A stretch of DNA of 64,000 nucleotides from NCBI GenBank assembly GCA_958428295.1, contig CAUAFL010000007.1, positions 1-64,000 of the forward strand, read 5' to 3'. The stretch is from an uncultured Bacillota bacterium (lineage in GTDB: Bacteria; Bacillota_I; Bacilli_A; RF39; UBA660). Below, piece after piece: positions 1-7,529 of this stretch; position 1 is the stretch's first letter; each line of letters starts with the position of its first letter. Under the pieces are notes generated by a model. That model saw only the letters and a list, made by a program, of their open reading frames with translations. It did not search any database and had not been told where the DNA came from. The position numbers and the translations under genes were made by a program.

Positions 1-49
1 AATACTATATATATTTCATAGTATCATATATACTGAAAAAGGATGAACA

Positions 50-97
50 TGTGGTAGTGGTAAAAAATATAAACAATGTTGTGGAAAAAACAAATAA
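50..97 (+). pseudogene. Broken SEC-C zinc motif, probable remnant of secA 3' end
   Basis: Read from position 50 the frame gives CGSGKKYKQCCGKNK followed by TAA at 95-97, which is the second half of the C-terminal SEC-C zinc motif (CxC...CC) found at the end of SecA. The upstream half is not in frame: a TGA sits at 44-46 and the expected first Cys-Pro pair is missing, although the preceding bases in another frame read Lys-Lys-Asp-Glu as expected just before such a motif. In many Firmicutes secA lies directly upstream of prfB, as it would here. A small deletion or an assembly error near position 48 would explain it. It could also belong to another SEC-C protein. The rest of the gene lies outside the window. 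Confidence 0.5.
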
Positions 98-103
98 ATA
101 TAT

Positions 104-820
104 ATGATTAAAAACTTGAAAATCATCTATGACTTTGATGGCACGCTAACTAAAACATCACTCCCGGAATTTAAAATCTTTCCTAGTTCTAGTATATTAA
201 AAAAAGCTCCAAATCAAAAAATAGTGAGATTTATAGATAGAGGAACTAGAAAGATAGGAATTAATTTATATCAGGTTTTATTTATTGCTTATCTGGATAT
301 ATTAAAATTAAAAAGAAAAATGTTGGCTCAGGAAATATCAACAATAGAACAAGAAAAAATAAATTATTGTGCTGGTGTTTCTCAATTTTTAGAAACAGTA
401 AAATCGCATGGGGTGTCCAATTACTTAGTTAGCACCAATCTTGAAGAGCAATTAGAAAAAACAATCATAGCACCTCTTTTTGATAAAATCTATGGAACTG
501 TTATAGATAGGGATGAAAAGGACAAAATAACCAATATTGAAGTTATGGATGAGCTAAAAAAGATAGAAACAGTAAAACAGATAACAAAAAATGCTAATGA
601 TTGTAGCGATGTTATTTATTTTGGAGATGGACTAACAGATGAAGGGCCAATGAAATACATAAAAAATCATGGAGGAACTTCTATTCTAGTATATCAGGAC
701 GCAACCTCTAAAATTATTAATGATTTTTCCAAAAGAGACATAGTTACCCACTGTTTTGAAGCAGATTATCGTCCGAACAGTAATTTAAACAATTATATTC
801 ACAGTTTAGTTAAAAAATAA
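104..820 (+). CDS. HAD-superfamily phosphatase (haloacid dehalogenase-like hydrolase)
   Basis: A 238-residue cytosolic protein with the HAD fold signatures: motif I DFDGT with the nucleophile Asp10 and general acid Asp12, a motif II Ser/Thr in VSTN near residue 108, and motif IV GDGLTDE at residues 174-180, which binds the Mg ion. The region between motifs I and II is a helical cap of about 90 residues (C1-type). Substrate cannot be told from sequence. The ATG has no visible Shine-Dalgarno and lies 7 bases after the stop of the SEC-C remnant in the same frame, so it may be translated by coupling. It ends in its own terminator. It interrupts the usual secA-prfB adjacency and is slightly more AT-rich than its neighbours. 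Confidence 0.8.
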   Translation: MIKNLKIIYDFDGTLTKTSLPEFKIFPSSSILKKAPNQKIVRFIDRGTRKIGINLYQVLFIAYLDILKLKRKMLAQEISTIEQEKINYCAGVSQFLETVKSHGVSNYLVSTNLEEQLEKTIIAPLFDKIYGTVIDRDEKDKITNIEVMDELKKIETVKQITKNANDCSDVIYFGDGLTDEGPMKYIKNHGGTSILVYQDATSKIINDFSKRDIVTHCFEADYRPNSNLNNYIHSLVKK

Positions 821-850
821 AAGAACTTCCAAAAAAAGAAGTTCTTTTCT
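820..850 (+). terminator. Intrinsic terminator after the HAD gene
   Basis: A ten-base-pair stem AAAGAACTTC (820-829) with GAAGTTCTTT (838-847) around an A-rich loop runs into TTTTCT. It overlaps the stop codon of the HAD gene. The 230 bases from here to prfB hold no ORF and no recognisable RNA apart from the prfB promoter. Confidence 0.8.
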
Positions 851-1023
851 ATTCAAGAGCATCCACTAAAAAGCAGATGCCATCTATATATATGGGAATC
901 TTCACTTACATCGTGAACCTTTCCCACTAATAGCATATGCACCTTATGCAGCTTTATACAAAAAATAAGTAAAAAAATGGCTAAATAATTGGAATATGTA
1001 CAAAATAATAAATAAAGATGCTA

Positions 1024-1050
1024 TTGTTACTACCATTTGTTGTGTATAAT
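1024..1050 (+). promoter_or_regulatory. Probable sigma-A promoter of prfB
   Basis: A perfect TATAAT lies at 1045-1050. The best -35 candidate, TTGTTA at 1024-1029, gives a short 15-base spacer, so the -35 assignment is weak. It is the only -10 of this quality before prfB. Confidence 0.5.
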
Positions 1051-1083
1051 AAAATTAATAAGTAAAAAGGAGGAACAACAAAT

Positions 1084-2206
1084 ATGAATGATCTAAAAAA
1101 AATAACCAATAACTTACAAAAAGAAATTACAGATTTATGGAGGGCACTTTGACGTCAATAAAAAACTAACTGTAATAAAAAAGTTAGAAGAAGAAATGGG
1201 CCAATTAGGATTCTGGGATGATAAAGAGCATAGTGCAGAAGTAATTGAAAAAATTAGTATGCTTAAAAAGATAACATCAAAATTAGTGGATTTAAAACAA
1301 AAAGTTAATAATAATAAAGAATTTGTAACTCTACTAGAAGAAGAGTACGATGAACAAACGGCCAGATTAATCGAAAAAGAAAATAAAGGTATTGAACAAG
1401 AGTTAAAACAACTATCTATATACCTTTATTTGGATAAACCTTACGATCATGCTAATTGTATTATGGAATTACATGCAGGTGCCGGTGGGACAGAAGCCTG
1501 CGACTGGACGGAAATGTTATATCGTATGTACTTACGCTATTTAGAGGATCACCATTATGCGATTGAATTAATAGACTACCTACCAGGAGAAGAAGCGGGA
1601 ATAAAAAGTGTCAGCTTTGTAGTAAGAGGGGAATATGCCTATGGCTATTTGAAAAGTGAGAAAGGTGTCCATCGCCTTGTTAGACTATCTCCTTTCGATT
1701 CATCCAATCGTCGCCACACATCTTTTGCTAGTGTAGAAATCACTCCGGAAATTGATAATAATATTAATGTAGATATTAATGATAAGGATATAAAAATCGA
1801 TGTTTATCGTTCCACCGGAGCAGGAGGACAAGGTGTTAATACGACGGATAGTGCAGTTCGCATTACGCATCTTCCTACGGGAATTGTTGTTACTTGTCAA
1901 AATGAACGTAGTCAAATCCAAAATAAAGAACTGGCTATGCAGGTACTAAAAAGTAAGTTATATGCACTAGAACAACAAAAAAGAATAGAAGAATTAGCCA
2001 AAGAAAAAGGCACACAACACAATATTGAATTTGGTTCTCAAATTAGAAGTTATGTGATGCATCCTTATTCTATGGTAAAGGATCATCGAACAGGCTATGA
2101 AACTAGTAACGTAAAAGCGGTATTAGATGGCTCCTTAGATGGTTTTATAGAAAGTTATTTGAAAGGAGAAATAAATGAAACTCAATCTAACAAAAGAGTC
2201 ACATAA
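1084..2206 (+). CDS. prfB: Peptide chain release factor 2, expressed by programmed +1 frameshift
   Basis: RF2 recognises UGA and UAA stops and triggers peptide release. The gene starts at ATG 1084 (GGAGG just upstream), reads 22 codons to an in-frame TGA at 1150-1152, and continues in the +1 frame from GAC at 1151, giving about 373 residues. The catalytic GGQ is encoded at 1823-1831, within the STGAGGQGVN context, and the stop-recognition SPF tripeptide is present in RLSPFDSSNRR. An ORF call that begins at 1196 misses the first 37 residues. The 3' end overlaps the next gene by 32 bases. Expression is autoregulated: low RF2 favours frameshifting at the TGA. Use of RF2 also fits with TGA being a real stop in this genome. 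Confidence 0.96.
1138..1153 (+). promoter_or_regulatory. RF2 programmed frameshift site
   Basis: The sequence TGG AGG GCA CTT TGA C contains an internal Shine-Dalgarno-like GGAGGG three bases before the slippery CTT, then the TGA stop followed by C. This is the canonical RF2 autoregulatory arrangement (Shine-Dalgarno, spacer, CUUUGAC). The ribosome slips from CTT to TTT so that the next codon is GAC. Confidence 0.95.
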
Positions 2207-3056
2207 AGTACTGATTAATGTATATAAGCATGGAAAAGTAAAACGTTATATTGAATTTATTTTTGGATGTTTTTTTGTTGCCTTAGCATTTAACCTGTTT
2301 TTTTCTCCCAATAATATAGTCGCTGGAGGTGTAAGCGGTTTTTCCCTAATTTTAAAACACTTTTTTGGTGTTTCTCCTTCCATTGTTATTTTCATTAGCA
2401 ATATCTTACTTTTAACACTTTCCTATTTCGTTTTAGGAAAAGAAAAAACAAAGGGAAGTATTTTAGGATCCTTGTTATTTCCTGTTTTTGTAAATTTAAC
2501 TCAGAATCTAGCAACCTACATAAGTTTTAATCAGAGCGAAATGTTATTGGTAGCGATTTTTGGAGGACTTTTACAAGGAATGGGGGCAGGACTAATTTTT
2601 AAAGCTGGATTTTCAACTGGGGGAACAGATATACTAAATATGATCGTTTCCAAAAAATTAAAAATTAGTATGGGAAATAGCATGCTTTGTACAGATGGTT
2701 TAATTGTTTTGTCCGGAACCTTTGTATTTGGTTTTAATAAGTTGATGTATGCATTAATCGTTTTATATCTAATTTCCATTACCACAGATAAAGTACTATT
2801 AGGTATTTCTGATTCCAAAGCCTTTTATATCATTACCAAAAAAGAGGATCAGGTCAAAGAGTTTATCATGGAAAAAATGCAGCATGGTGTGACAGTATTT
2901 GAAGCGAAAGGTGGCTTTGAATTAGAAAATCAGAACGTTCTTATGTGCGTAATACCAACAAAAGATTATTATAAATTAAAAGATGGCATTTATAAAATAG
3001 ATCAAGAATCATTTTTTGTAGTAACAGATGCCTATGAAGTGTTTGGTGGTGAATAA
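2175..3056 (+). CDS. YitT/DUF2179-family membrane protein, first of a tandem pair
   Basis: A 293-residue integral membrane protein with about six hydrophobic segments in residues 20-200, including the family-like SPNNIVAGGVSG loop, and a soluble C-terminal DUF2179 domain (about residues 210-290, FYIITKKEDQVKEFI to VVTDAYEVFGG). The biochemical role of this family is not established. The start at 2175 is preceded by AAAGGAG and overlaps prfB by 32 bases, suggesting translational coupling. It is about 40 percent similar by eye to the next gene, so the two look like an old duplication. Confidence 0.85.
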   Translation: MKLNLTKESHKVLINVYKHGKVKRYIEFIFGCFFVALAFNLFFSPNNIVAGGVSGFSLILKHFFGVSPSIVIFISNILLLTLSYFVLGKEKTKGSILGSLLFPVFVNLTQNLATYISFNQSEMLLVAIFGGLLQGMGAGLIFKAGFSTGGTDILNMIVSKKLKISMGNSMLCTDGLIVLSGTFVFGFNKLMYALIVLYLISITTDKVLLGISDSKAFYIITKKEDQVKEFIMEKMQHGVTVFEAKGGFELENQNVLMCVIPTKDYYKLKDGIYKIDQESFFVVTDAYEVFGGE

Positions 3057-3057
3057 A

Positions 3058-3894
3058 ATGAAGAAAGATAACTTAATTTATCGTTATATTGTTTTAATCG
3101 TCAGTTTGTTTTTTTCAGCAATTATATTCAATATCTTTTTATATCCAACAGATTTAGTAACTGGAGGTACGAATGGGATCGCTATTATTATAACCCATCT
3201 GATAGAAGTATCCCCAGCCACAGTAATTTTAATTTGCTCTTTAGTTTTATTGGGATTGAGTTACCTATTTTTAGGAAAAGATCAGACAGCGGCTTCTTTG
3301 CTCGCCACTCTTATTTACCCTTTCTTTGTATCTCTTACTAGTGGTTTAACGAAATATCTAATGATTGATACTAGCGATTTAATCTTAATGGCAATTATTA
3401 TTGGCATATTATTAGGAATAGTAAATGGCTTAATGTACAAAGTTGGTTTTAGTAACGGTGGTCTTAATATTATTAGTCAAATTCTGTATAAACATTTTCA
3501 CATATCACTTAGTAAAAGTAGTATGTTTATTAATATGATAGTAGTCTTAATTGGTGGTATTTATTTTGGATTTAACATGGTTCTTTATGCTTTAATCGTT
3601 ATATATATTAGCACACTTATGATGGATAGGGTTTTATTAGGAGTCTCAAAAAATAAGGCTTTTTACATTATGACCACTGAAGAAAAAAAAGTTCGGCAAT
3701 ATATAATTGAAGAATTACATCATTCTGTCACCATTTTTAATGTTAAAGGTGGCTTTCTTGAGAAAAAACGACGAGTTCTATTAGCTGTTGTCCCAACAAG
3801 AGAATATTTTCAAGTAACCGAGGGAATTAAAGAGATAGATAAAAATTCTTTCTTTGTGGCAACGGATGCCTATGAAGTAAAAGGTGGTAAATAG
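3058..3894 (+). CDS. YitT/DUF2179-family membrane protein, second of a tandem pair
   Basis: A paralogue of the preceding gene with the same layout: N-terminal membrane region containing YPTDLVTGGTNG, then a C-terminal DUF2179 domain ending VATDAYEVKGG. I choose ATG 3058 (MKKDNLIYRY, 278 residues) over an in-frame ATG at 3028, because GGTGGTGA lies 6-8 bases before 3058 and the 3028 start would overlap the previous gene heavily with an atypical N-terminus. The two YitT genes may form a heteromer, but that is inference. A terminator follows. Confidence 0.83.
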   Translation: MKKDNLIYRYIVLIVSLFFSAIIFNIFLYPTDLVTGGTNGIAIIITHLIEVSPATVILICSLVLLGLSYLFLGKDQTAASLLATLIYPFFVSLTSGLTKYLMIDTSDLILMAIIIGILLGIVNGLMYKVGFSNGGLNIISQILYKHFHISLSKSSMFINMIVVLIGGIYFGFNMVLYALIVIYISTLMMDRVLLGVSKNKAFYIMTTEEKKVRQYIIEELHHSVTIFNVKGGFLEKKRRVLLAVVPTREYFQVTEGIKEIDKNSFFVATDAYEVKGGK

Positions 3895-3946
3895 AGATTT
3901 TAATCTATTATAAAATTAACTCCTACTTTAATACCTCGAAAAGCCT

Positions 3947-3975
3947 AAAACTGTTGCAATAACAACAGTTTTTTA
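3947..3975 (+). terminator. Intrinsic terminator after the YitT pair
   Basis: The ten-base stem AAAACTGTTG (3947-3956) pairs with CAACAGTTTT (3963-3972) around a six-base loop, then a short T run. It separates the prfB-YitT unit from ftsE. Confidence 0.85.
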
Positions 3976-4022
3976 ATTGACAAATTTGGCAGGAATTAAC
4001 TCTATCTAAAAATGTCGACATA

Positions 4023-4031
4023 TGTTATACT
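4023..4031 (+). promoter_or_regulatory. Extended -10 promoter of ftsE operon
   Basis: TGT-TATACT at 4023-4031 is an extended -10 element; the -35 is weak. It lies 25 bases before the ftsE start. A TTGACA at 3977-3982 has no good partner -10. Confidence 0.55.
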
Positions 4032-4056
4032 GAATAATGAATAAGGTGATGATAAG

Positions 4057-4746
4057 ATGGATTTAATTCGAATTAAGAATGTTAATAAACAATATAAAAA
4101 TGGTGTAACAGCAATCTATGATTTATCACTATCCATAAAAAAAGGCTCTTTTGTATTTGTTATTGGAGGGTCAGGAAGTGGTAAAAGTACCTTAATAAAA
4201 ATGTTATATCGTGAGGAAAAACCTAGTAGTGGTGAAATTGTTGTCGGTGGTTTAAATGTAGCTAAGCTTCGTAATAAAAAAGTTTATAAATTAAGAAGAA
4301 AATTAGGAATTGTTTTTCAAGATTACCGCCTTTTGCCAAAATTAACCGTATATGAAAACGTAGCTTTTACTATGGAAGCTTTAGGCGCTAAAAAAGATGA
4401 AACCCGGAAAAAAGTATTAAAATCTTTAGAGTTAGTGGGTTTAAAACATAAAATACATAATTATCCAGATCAATTATCAGGTGGTGAACAACAACGTGTC
4501 GCTATTGCAAGAGCTATTGTGAATGAACCTAAATTATTGCTTTGTGATGAACCAACTGGAAATTTAGATCCCGATATGAGTATGGAAATTGTAAAAGTAC
4601 TAGAAGAGATTAATAAAACCTGTGGAACAACCATTATTATGGCTACGCATGATAAGGAAATCGTTAACAAAATGAAAAAGGAAGTTATTATCTTGAAAGA
4701 TGGTCGACTAATTAAACATGAAGAGAAGGGAGGCTATCAGGAATGA
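4057..4746 (+). CDS. ftsE: Cell division ATP-binding protein FtsE
   Basis: The ABC ATPase of the FtsEX complex, which sits at the divisome and drives conformational change in FtsX to activate peptidoglycan hydrolases. Walker A GGSGSGKST is at residues 37-45, the Q-loop in VFQDYRLL, the ABC signature LSGGEQQ near residue 140, and Walker B LLLCDEPTGNLD near residue 160. Length 229 is typical. It overlaps ftsX by four bases (ATGA type coupling). The next two genes complete the FtsE-FtsX-hydrolase module. Confidence 0.95.
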   Translation: MDLIRIKNVNKQYKNGVTAIYDLSLSIKKGSFVFVIGGSGSGKSTLIKMLYREEKPSSGEIVVGGLNVAKLRNKKVYKLRRKLGIVFQDYRLLPKLTVYENVAFTMEALGAKKDETRKKVLKSLELVGLKHKIHNYPDQLSGGEQQRVAIARAIVNEPKLLLCDEPTGNLDPDMSMEIVKVLEEINKTCGTTIIMATHDKEIVNKMKKEVIILKDGRLIKHEEKGGYQE

Positions 4747-5642
4747 AGTTTTTTAGAATGTTAGGAAGAAGTATTCGTGATGCTTTTAAAAGTGTATTTC
4801 GTAATTTTAGTCTTTCTTTAGCGTCTATTTCCTGTATTACAATTACACTTTTGATAGTAGCAGCCTCTATTTTAATTACTTTCAATGTTGAAAATTTTAC
4901 TAAAAAAATGGAAGAGGATTTAACTATCGTAGTCTTTTTAAATAATACCACTACGGAAGAACAATCCAAGGCCGTCATGGAAAAATTAGAAAAAATGGAT
5001 AATGTTGATAGTCTAACCTTCCAAAGTAAAGCTGCTGTCAAAGAAGAAATGCGCAAAGAAAGTGATGTATTTAATGAAGTAATGAGTACTTGGAGTGATG
5101 ACGATAATCCATTAAAGGATACTTTTCAAGTGAAAGTAAAAGAAGTAGAAAAAATTAGTGATACCGCTAAAAAAATAGAAAAACTAGATCAAGTAAGCGT
5201 GGTTCGCTATGGAGAAGGAATGGTTGATAAACTAATTGTTGCTTTTAAATCTGCCGAAAAAGTGTCTTATGGTATGGTGATCGCTTTAGTTTTAGTTACT
5301 GTCTTTCTAATCATTAACACCATTAAACTAACTATTTTCTCTCGAAAAAGAGAAATATCTATTATGCGTTTAGTGGGTGCTAGTAATTTTATAATTAAAA
5401 CACCATTTATTGTAGAAGGTATGATTTTAGGTTTGCTCGGATCAATTATTCCAATTTTGGGAATCTGTTTTGGCTATGTTGCACTTTATAATCATTTTGA
5501 TGGATACTTATTCAGCCAAATTATTCAGTTGGTAAAACCCGAGCCGTTTATATATATAATTTCAATGATCGTTGCTATAATTGGTATGTTAGTTGGTATG
5601 ATAGGTTCTGCTTCTGCTGTTAGAAAGTATTTAAAGGTGTAA
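4743..5642 (+). CDS. ftsX: Cell division membrane protein FtsX
   Basis: A 299-residue permease-like partner of FtsE. One membrane segment lies at about residues 20-45, followed by an extracellular domain of about 130 residues, and three more membrane segments lie after residue 170 with the cytoplasmic FSRKREISIMRLVGAS stretch typical of FtsX. It has no transport role; it transmits ATP hydrolysis to an extracellular cell-wall hydrolase, here very likely the product of the gene two bases downstream. Confidence 0.93.
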   Translation: MKFFRMLGRSIRDAFKSVFRNFSLSLASISCITITLLIVAASILITFNVENFTKKMEEDLTIVVFLNNTTTEEQSKAVMEKLEKMDNVDSLTFQSKAAVKEEMRKESDVFNEVMSTWSDDDNPLKDTFQVKVKEVEKISDTAKKIEKLDQVSVVRYGEGMVDKLIVAFKSAEKVSYGMVIALVLVTVFLIINTIKLTIFSRKREISIMRLVGASNFIIKTPFIVEGMILGLLGSIIPILGICFGYVALYNHFDGYLFSQIIQLVKPEPFIYIISMIVAIIGMLVGMIGSASAVRKYLKV

Positions 5643-5643
5643 T

Positions 5644-6822
5644 ATGAAGAAAATAACGATAATAGGGAGCCTTTTACTCTTCACTTCAATTCTTCTAATG
5701 CCACTAGGAGTACAAGCAAAAACTATTAAAGATTTTGAAGCGGAAGTTGATAAATTTACAAAAGATCTTCAAGAAAAACAAAATAAAATTGCAAAGAATG
5801 ATCAAGAAGTAGCCAAAATCAAAGAAAATATTGCTAAGATAGAAAGGCAAATGCAAGAAATTGAACAACAAACAGTTCAATTACAAAAAGAAATAGATGA
5901 ATCTAACGAGGAAATCGCTAAAAAAAGTAAAGAAAGCAAGGAATTATTTCAGTATCTTCAAATTAGCGAAGGTGAAAATTCCTATTTAGAATATGTATTT
6001 GGTGCTACTAGTATAACTGATATGGTATATCGCATGTCTATTGTAGAACAACTAACGGAATACAATGAAAAAGTAATGAATGAATTAAAAGAATTAATTC
6101 AGAAAAATAAAGTCAAAAAAGAAGAGTTAGCGACGAAACAGGCAGAACTAAAAACCTTGAATAGAGAACTAGAAAGCGAAAAAGAACGAATTAATGCTGA
6201 TACTAAATCAATTCGTGATGCGATGCCAAGTGTGCAACAGCAATTAAAATCAGCAAAAGATAATTTAGCCTATTATAAAAAATTAGGTTGTGGTGTCAAT
6301 GAGGATATTTATACCTGTCAATATCGAGTGGAACAAAACTCTGGTGGCAGTTCACTTCCCTCAGTAGATGGTTTTTTCCGACCAATGATAAATGGTTATG
6401 TAACCCAGAATTACAGTGGCTATGGTGGACACCTGGGAATGGACTTATCTAATACTAATAAAACAATTGAGATTTATCCAATTGCTGAAGGAATGATCTT
6501 TGCTAAATACCTTGATCCTTATGGAGCACTTTGTGTCAAAATAAGACATAACGTTGGGGGCCGTTATATTTACTCAACGTATGCGCATTTAAGTTCTTGG
6601 GGCAATATAAGTGTGGGCCAATATGTTACTAGTAATACCTTGATAGGTAGAATGGGTGATAGCGGCTATTCCTTTGGTTCACATTTACACCTGGAACTAA
6701 CAACCTGTGATTGGCATGAGGGGGGAGGCTGTACTTGGGCTACTTATCAAAAGAGTACAATTAATCCTCGCCAATATGTAAGCTTTCCAACGACTCTTAG
6801 AGCTTGGTGGTATAATAAATAA
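5644..6822 (+). CDS. Secreted M23 peptidase with coiled coil, PcsB/EnvC-like FtsEX partner
   Basis: A 392-residue exported protein: signal peptide 1-25 (probable cleavage after VQA), a long charged coiled coil at about residues 28-215, and a C-terminal LytM/M23 domain. The zinc site is visible as His263 and Asp267 (HLGMD) and the HLHLE motif with His347 and His349. By position directly after ftsEX and by architecture it should be the peptidoglycan hydrolase or amidase activator that FtsX controls at the septum (known for PcsB in streptococci and EnvC in E. coli). Whether it cuts peptidoglycan itself or activates another enzyme cannot be decided, although the zinc ligands are intact. Confidence 0.9.
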   Translation: MKKITIIGSLLLFTSILLMPLGVQAKTIKDFEAEVDKFTKDLQEKQNKIAKNDQEVAKIKENIAKIERQMQEIEQQTVQLQKEIDESNEEIAKKSKESKELFQYLQISEGENSYLEYVFGATSITDMVYRMSIVEQLTEYNEKVMNELKELIQKNKVKKEELATKQAELKTLNRELESEKERINADTKSIRDAMPSVQQQLKSAKDNLAYYKKLGCGVNEDIYTCQYRVEQNSGGSSLPSVDGFFRPMINGYVTQNYSGYGGHLGMDLSNTNKTIEIYPIAEGMIFAKYLDPYGALCVKIRHNVGGRYIYSTYAHLSSWGNISVGQYVTSNTLIGRMGDSGYSFGSHLHLELTTCDWHEGGGCTWATYQKSTINPRQYVSFPTTLRAWWYNK

Positions 6823-6827
6823 TTAAC

Positions 6828-6853
6828 AAGGTATCTTTTGATATCCTTTTGTT
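6828..6853 (+). terminator. Possible terminator after the M23 gene
   Basis: AAGGTATC, a TTTT loop and GATATCCTTTT form an imperfect stem with one bulge and a short T run. Confidence 0.45.
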
Positions 6854-6882
6854 TGCATCATTGGTATTTATAAAACATTAGG

Positions 6883-6931
6883 CTTTCTTGGTAACTAACG
6901 TAATTTACTATTACATAAACTACCAAGAAAG
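6883..6931 (+). repeat. Inverted repeat flanking the ribosome-binding site of the DUF11-like gene
   Basis: CTTTCTTGGTA (6883-6893) is the exact complement of TACCAAGAAAG (6921-6931). A smaller hairpin, GTAAT with ATTAC (6899-6913), fits inside the loop. The 3' arm runs directly into GGAGG (6931-6935), so in RNA the stem would abut or mask the Shine-Dalgarno of the gene at 6942. It may be a translational switch or an mRNA-stabilising element. Confidence 0.6.
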
Positions 6932-6941
6932 GAGGAAAAAA

Positions 6942-7328
6942 ATGAATGAATTAACTAACTTTATTGGTGCTAGTGGTACCTATAACAATGTACCTTTGAC
7001 CTTGAGTTCTGCGCCAGTAACAACAACGATGGTAACCGGCCTAACCCTTACAATAGAAGCTGACAAAAAAGCCTGGGCAGATGGTCACCTAACTTATACT
7101 GCTACCATTGATAATCAAACTTCTCTTCCCTATGTCAGTCCTACGTTAACAGATACTCTAAATCCAACGCTCGTTTCACTTGTTGATAATAGTGTGATGA
7201 TTAATGGGACACAAGCTACAAGCGAACAGTACAATTATGATAAAACTTCAGGTATTCTATCAGTAACATTGTCAGATGTCACCGCTACATCATCTGCCAC
7301 AGTAACATTTCAAGTTCAAAAAGTGTAG
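6942..7328 (+). CDS. Small DUF11-like beta-sandwich protein
   Basis: A 128-residue protein rich in Thr, Ser and Val with a single Ig-like repeat resembling DUF11: LTYTATIDNQ, then VSPTLTDTL, and a final strand pattern ending ATVTFQVQK. I choose ATG 6942, with AAAGGAGG just before it, over an in-frame ATG at 6888 that lies inside the inverted repeat. There is no signal peptide, membrane anchor or sorting motif, which is odd for a domain usually found in surface proteins. It is followed immediately by a cysteine-rich reading frame in the +1 frame and a shared terminator, so the two probably form one unit. Function unknown. Confidence 0.75.
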   Translation: MNELTNFIGASGTYNNVPLTLSSAPVTTTMVTGLTLTIEADKKAWADGHLTYTATIDNQTSLPYVSPTLTDTLNPTLVSLVDNSVMINGTQATSEQYNYDKTSGILSVTLSDVTATSSATVTFQVQKV

Positions 7329-7479
7329 AGAATGTAATTTTATTTTAAATAATCAGTGCCAACTTTTTTGCTGTCAACAGATATATCACAGTAATGAAGT
7401 AACAACAGACGTTCGTGCCAAATTATACAAACTTGCTTGTAGTTGTGAATGTCCCTATTGGCGCGAAGATATATTTTAA
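7306..7479 (+). pseudogene. Cysteine-rich reading frame without a start codon
   Basis: The frame open from 7306 to TAA 7477-7479 encodes a coding-like sequence with up to eight cysteines: a CREC pair, then CQLFCC, and near the C-terminus CSCEC followed by PYWREDIF. No ATG, GTG or TTG exists in frame. Removing a single T at 7335 would create an ATG start at 7332 and a 49-residue protein beginning MNFILNNQC. Alternatively a +1 slip near the end of the DUF11-like gene would append this tail to it. A decayed gene, a sequencing error or recoding all remain possible. The cysteine spacing suggests a metal-binding or disulfide-rich peptide; I do not recognise the family. Confidence 0.5.
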
Positions 7480-7487
7480 ATATTCCA

Positions 7488-7517
7488 CCACAAATAATGA
7501 AAATTATTTGTGGTTTT
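7488..7517 (+). terminator. Strong intrinsic terminator after the DUF11/Cys-rich unit
   Basis: An eleven-base perfect stem CCACAAATAAT (7488-7498) with ATTATTTGTGG (7503-7513) closes a GAAA tetraloop and is followed by TTTT. It may also stop transcription arriving from the minus-strand gene that ends at 7530. Confidence 0.9.
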
Positions 7518-7529
7518 AATGATTTTCAA

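Noticed and set aside
1196..2206. prfB starting at the internal ATG 1196
   Set aside because: The upstream frame with the CTT-TGA-C shift site gives a full-length RF2; the 1196 start lacks the conserved N-terminal helix.
3977..3982. TTGACA as -35 of the ftsE promoter
   Set aside because: No acceptable -10 lies 16-18 bases downstream; the extended -10 at 4023 is a better candidate.
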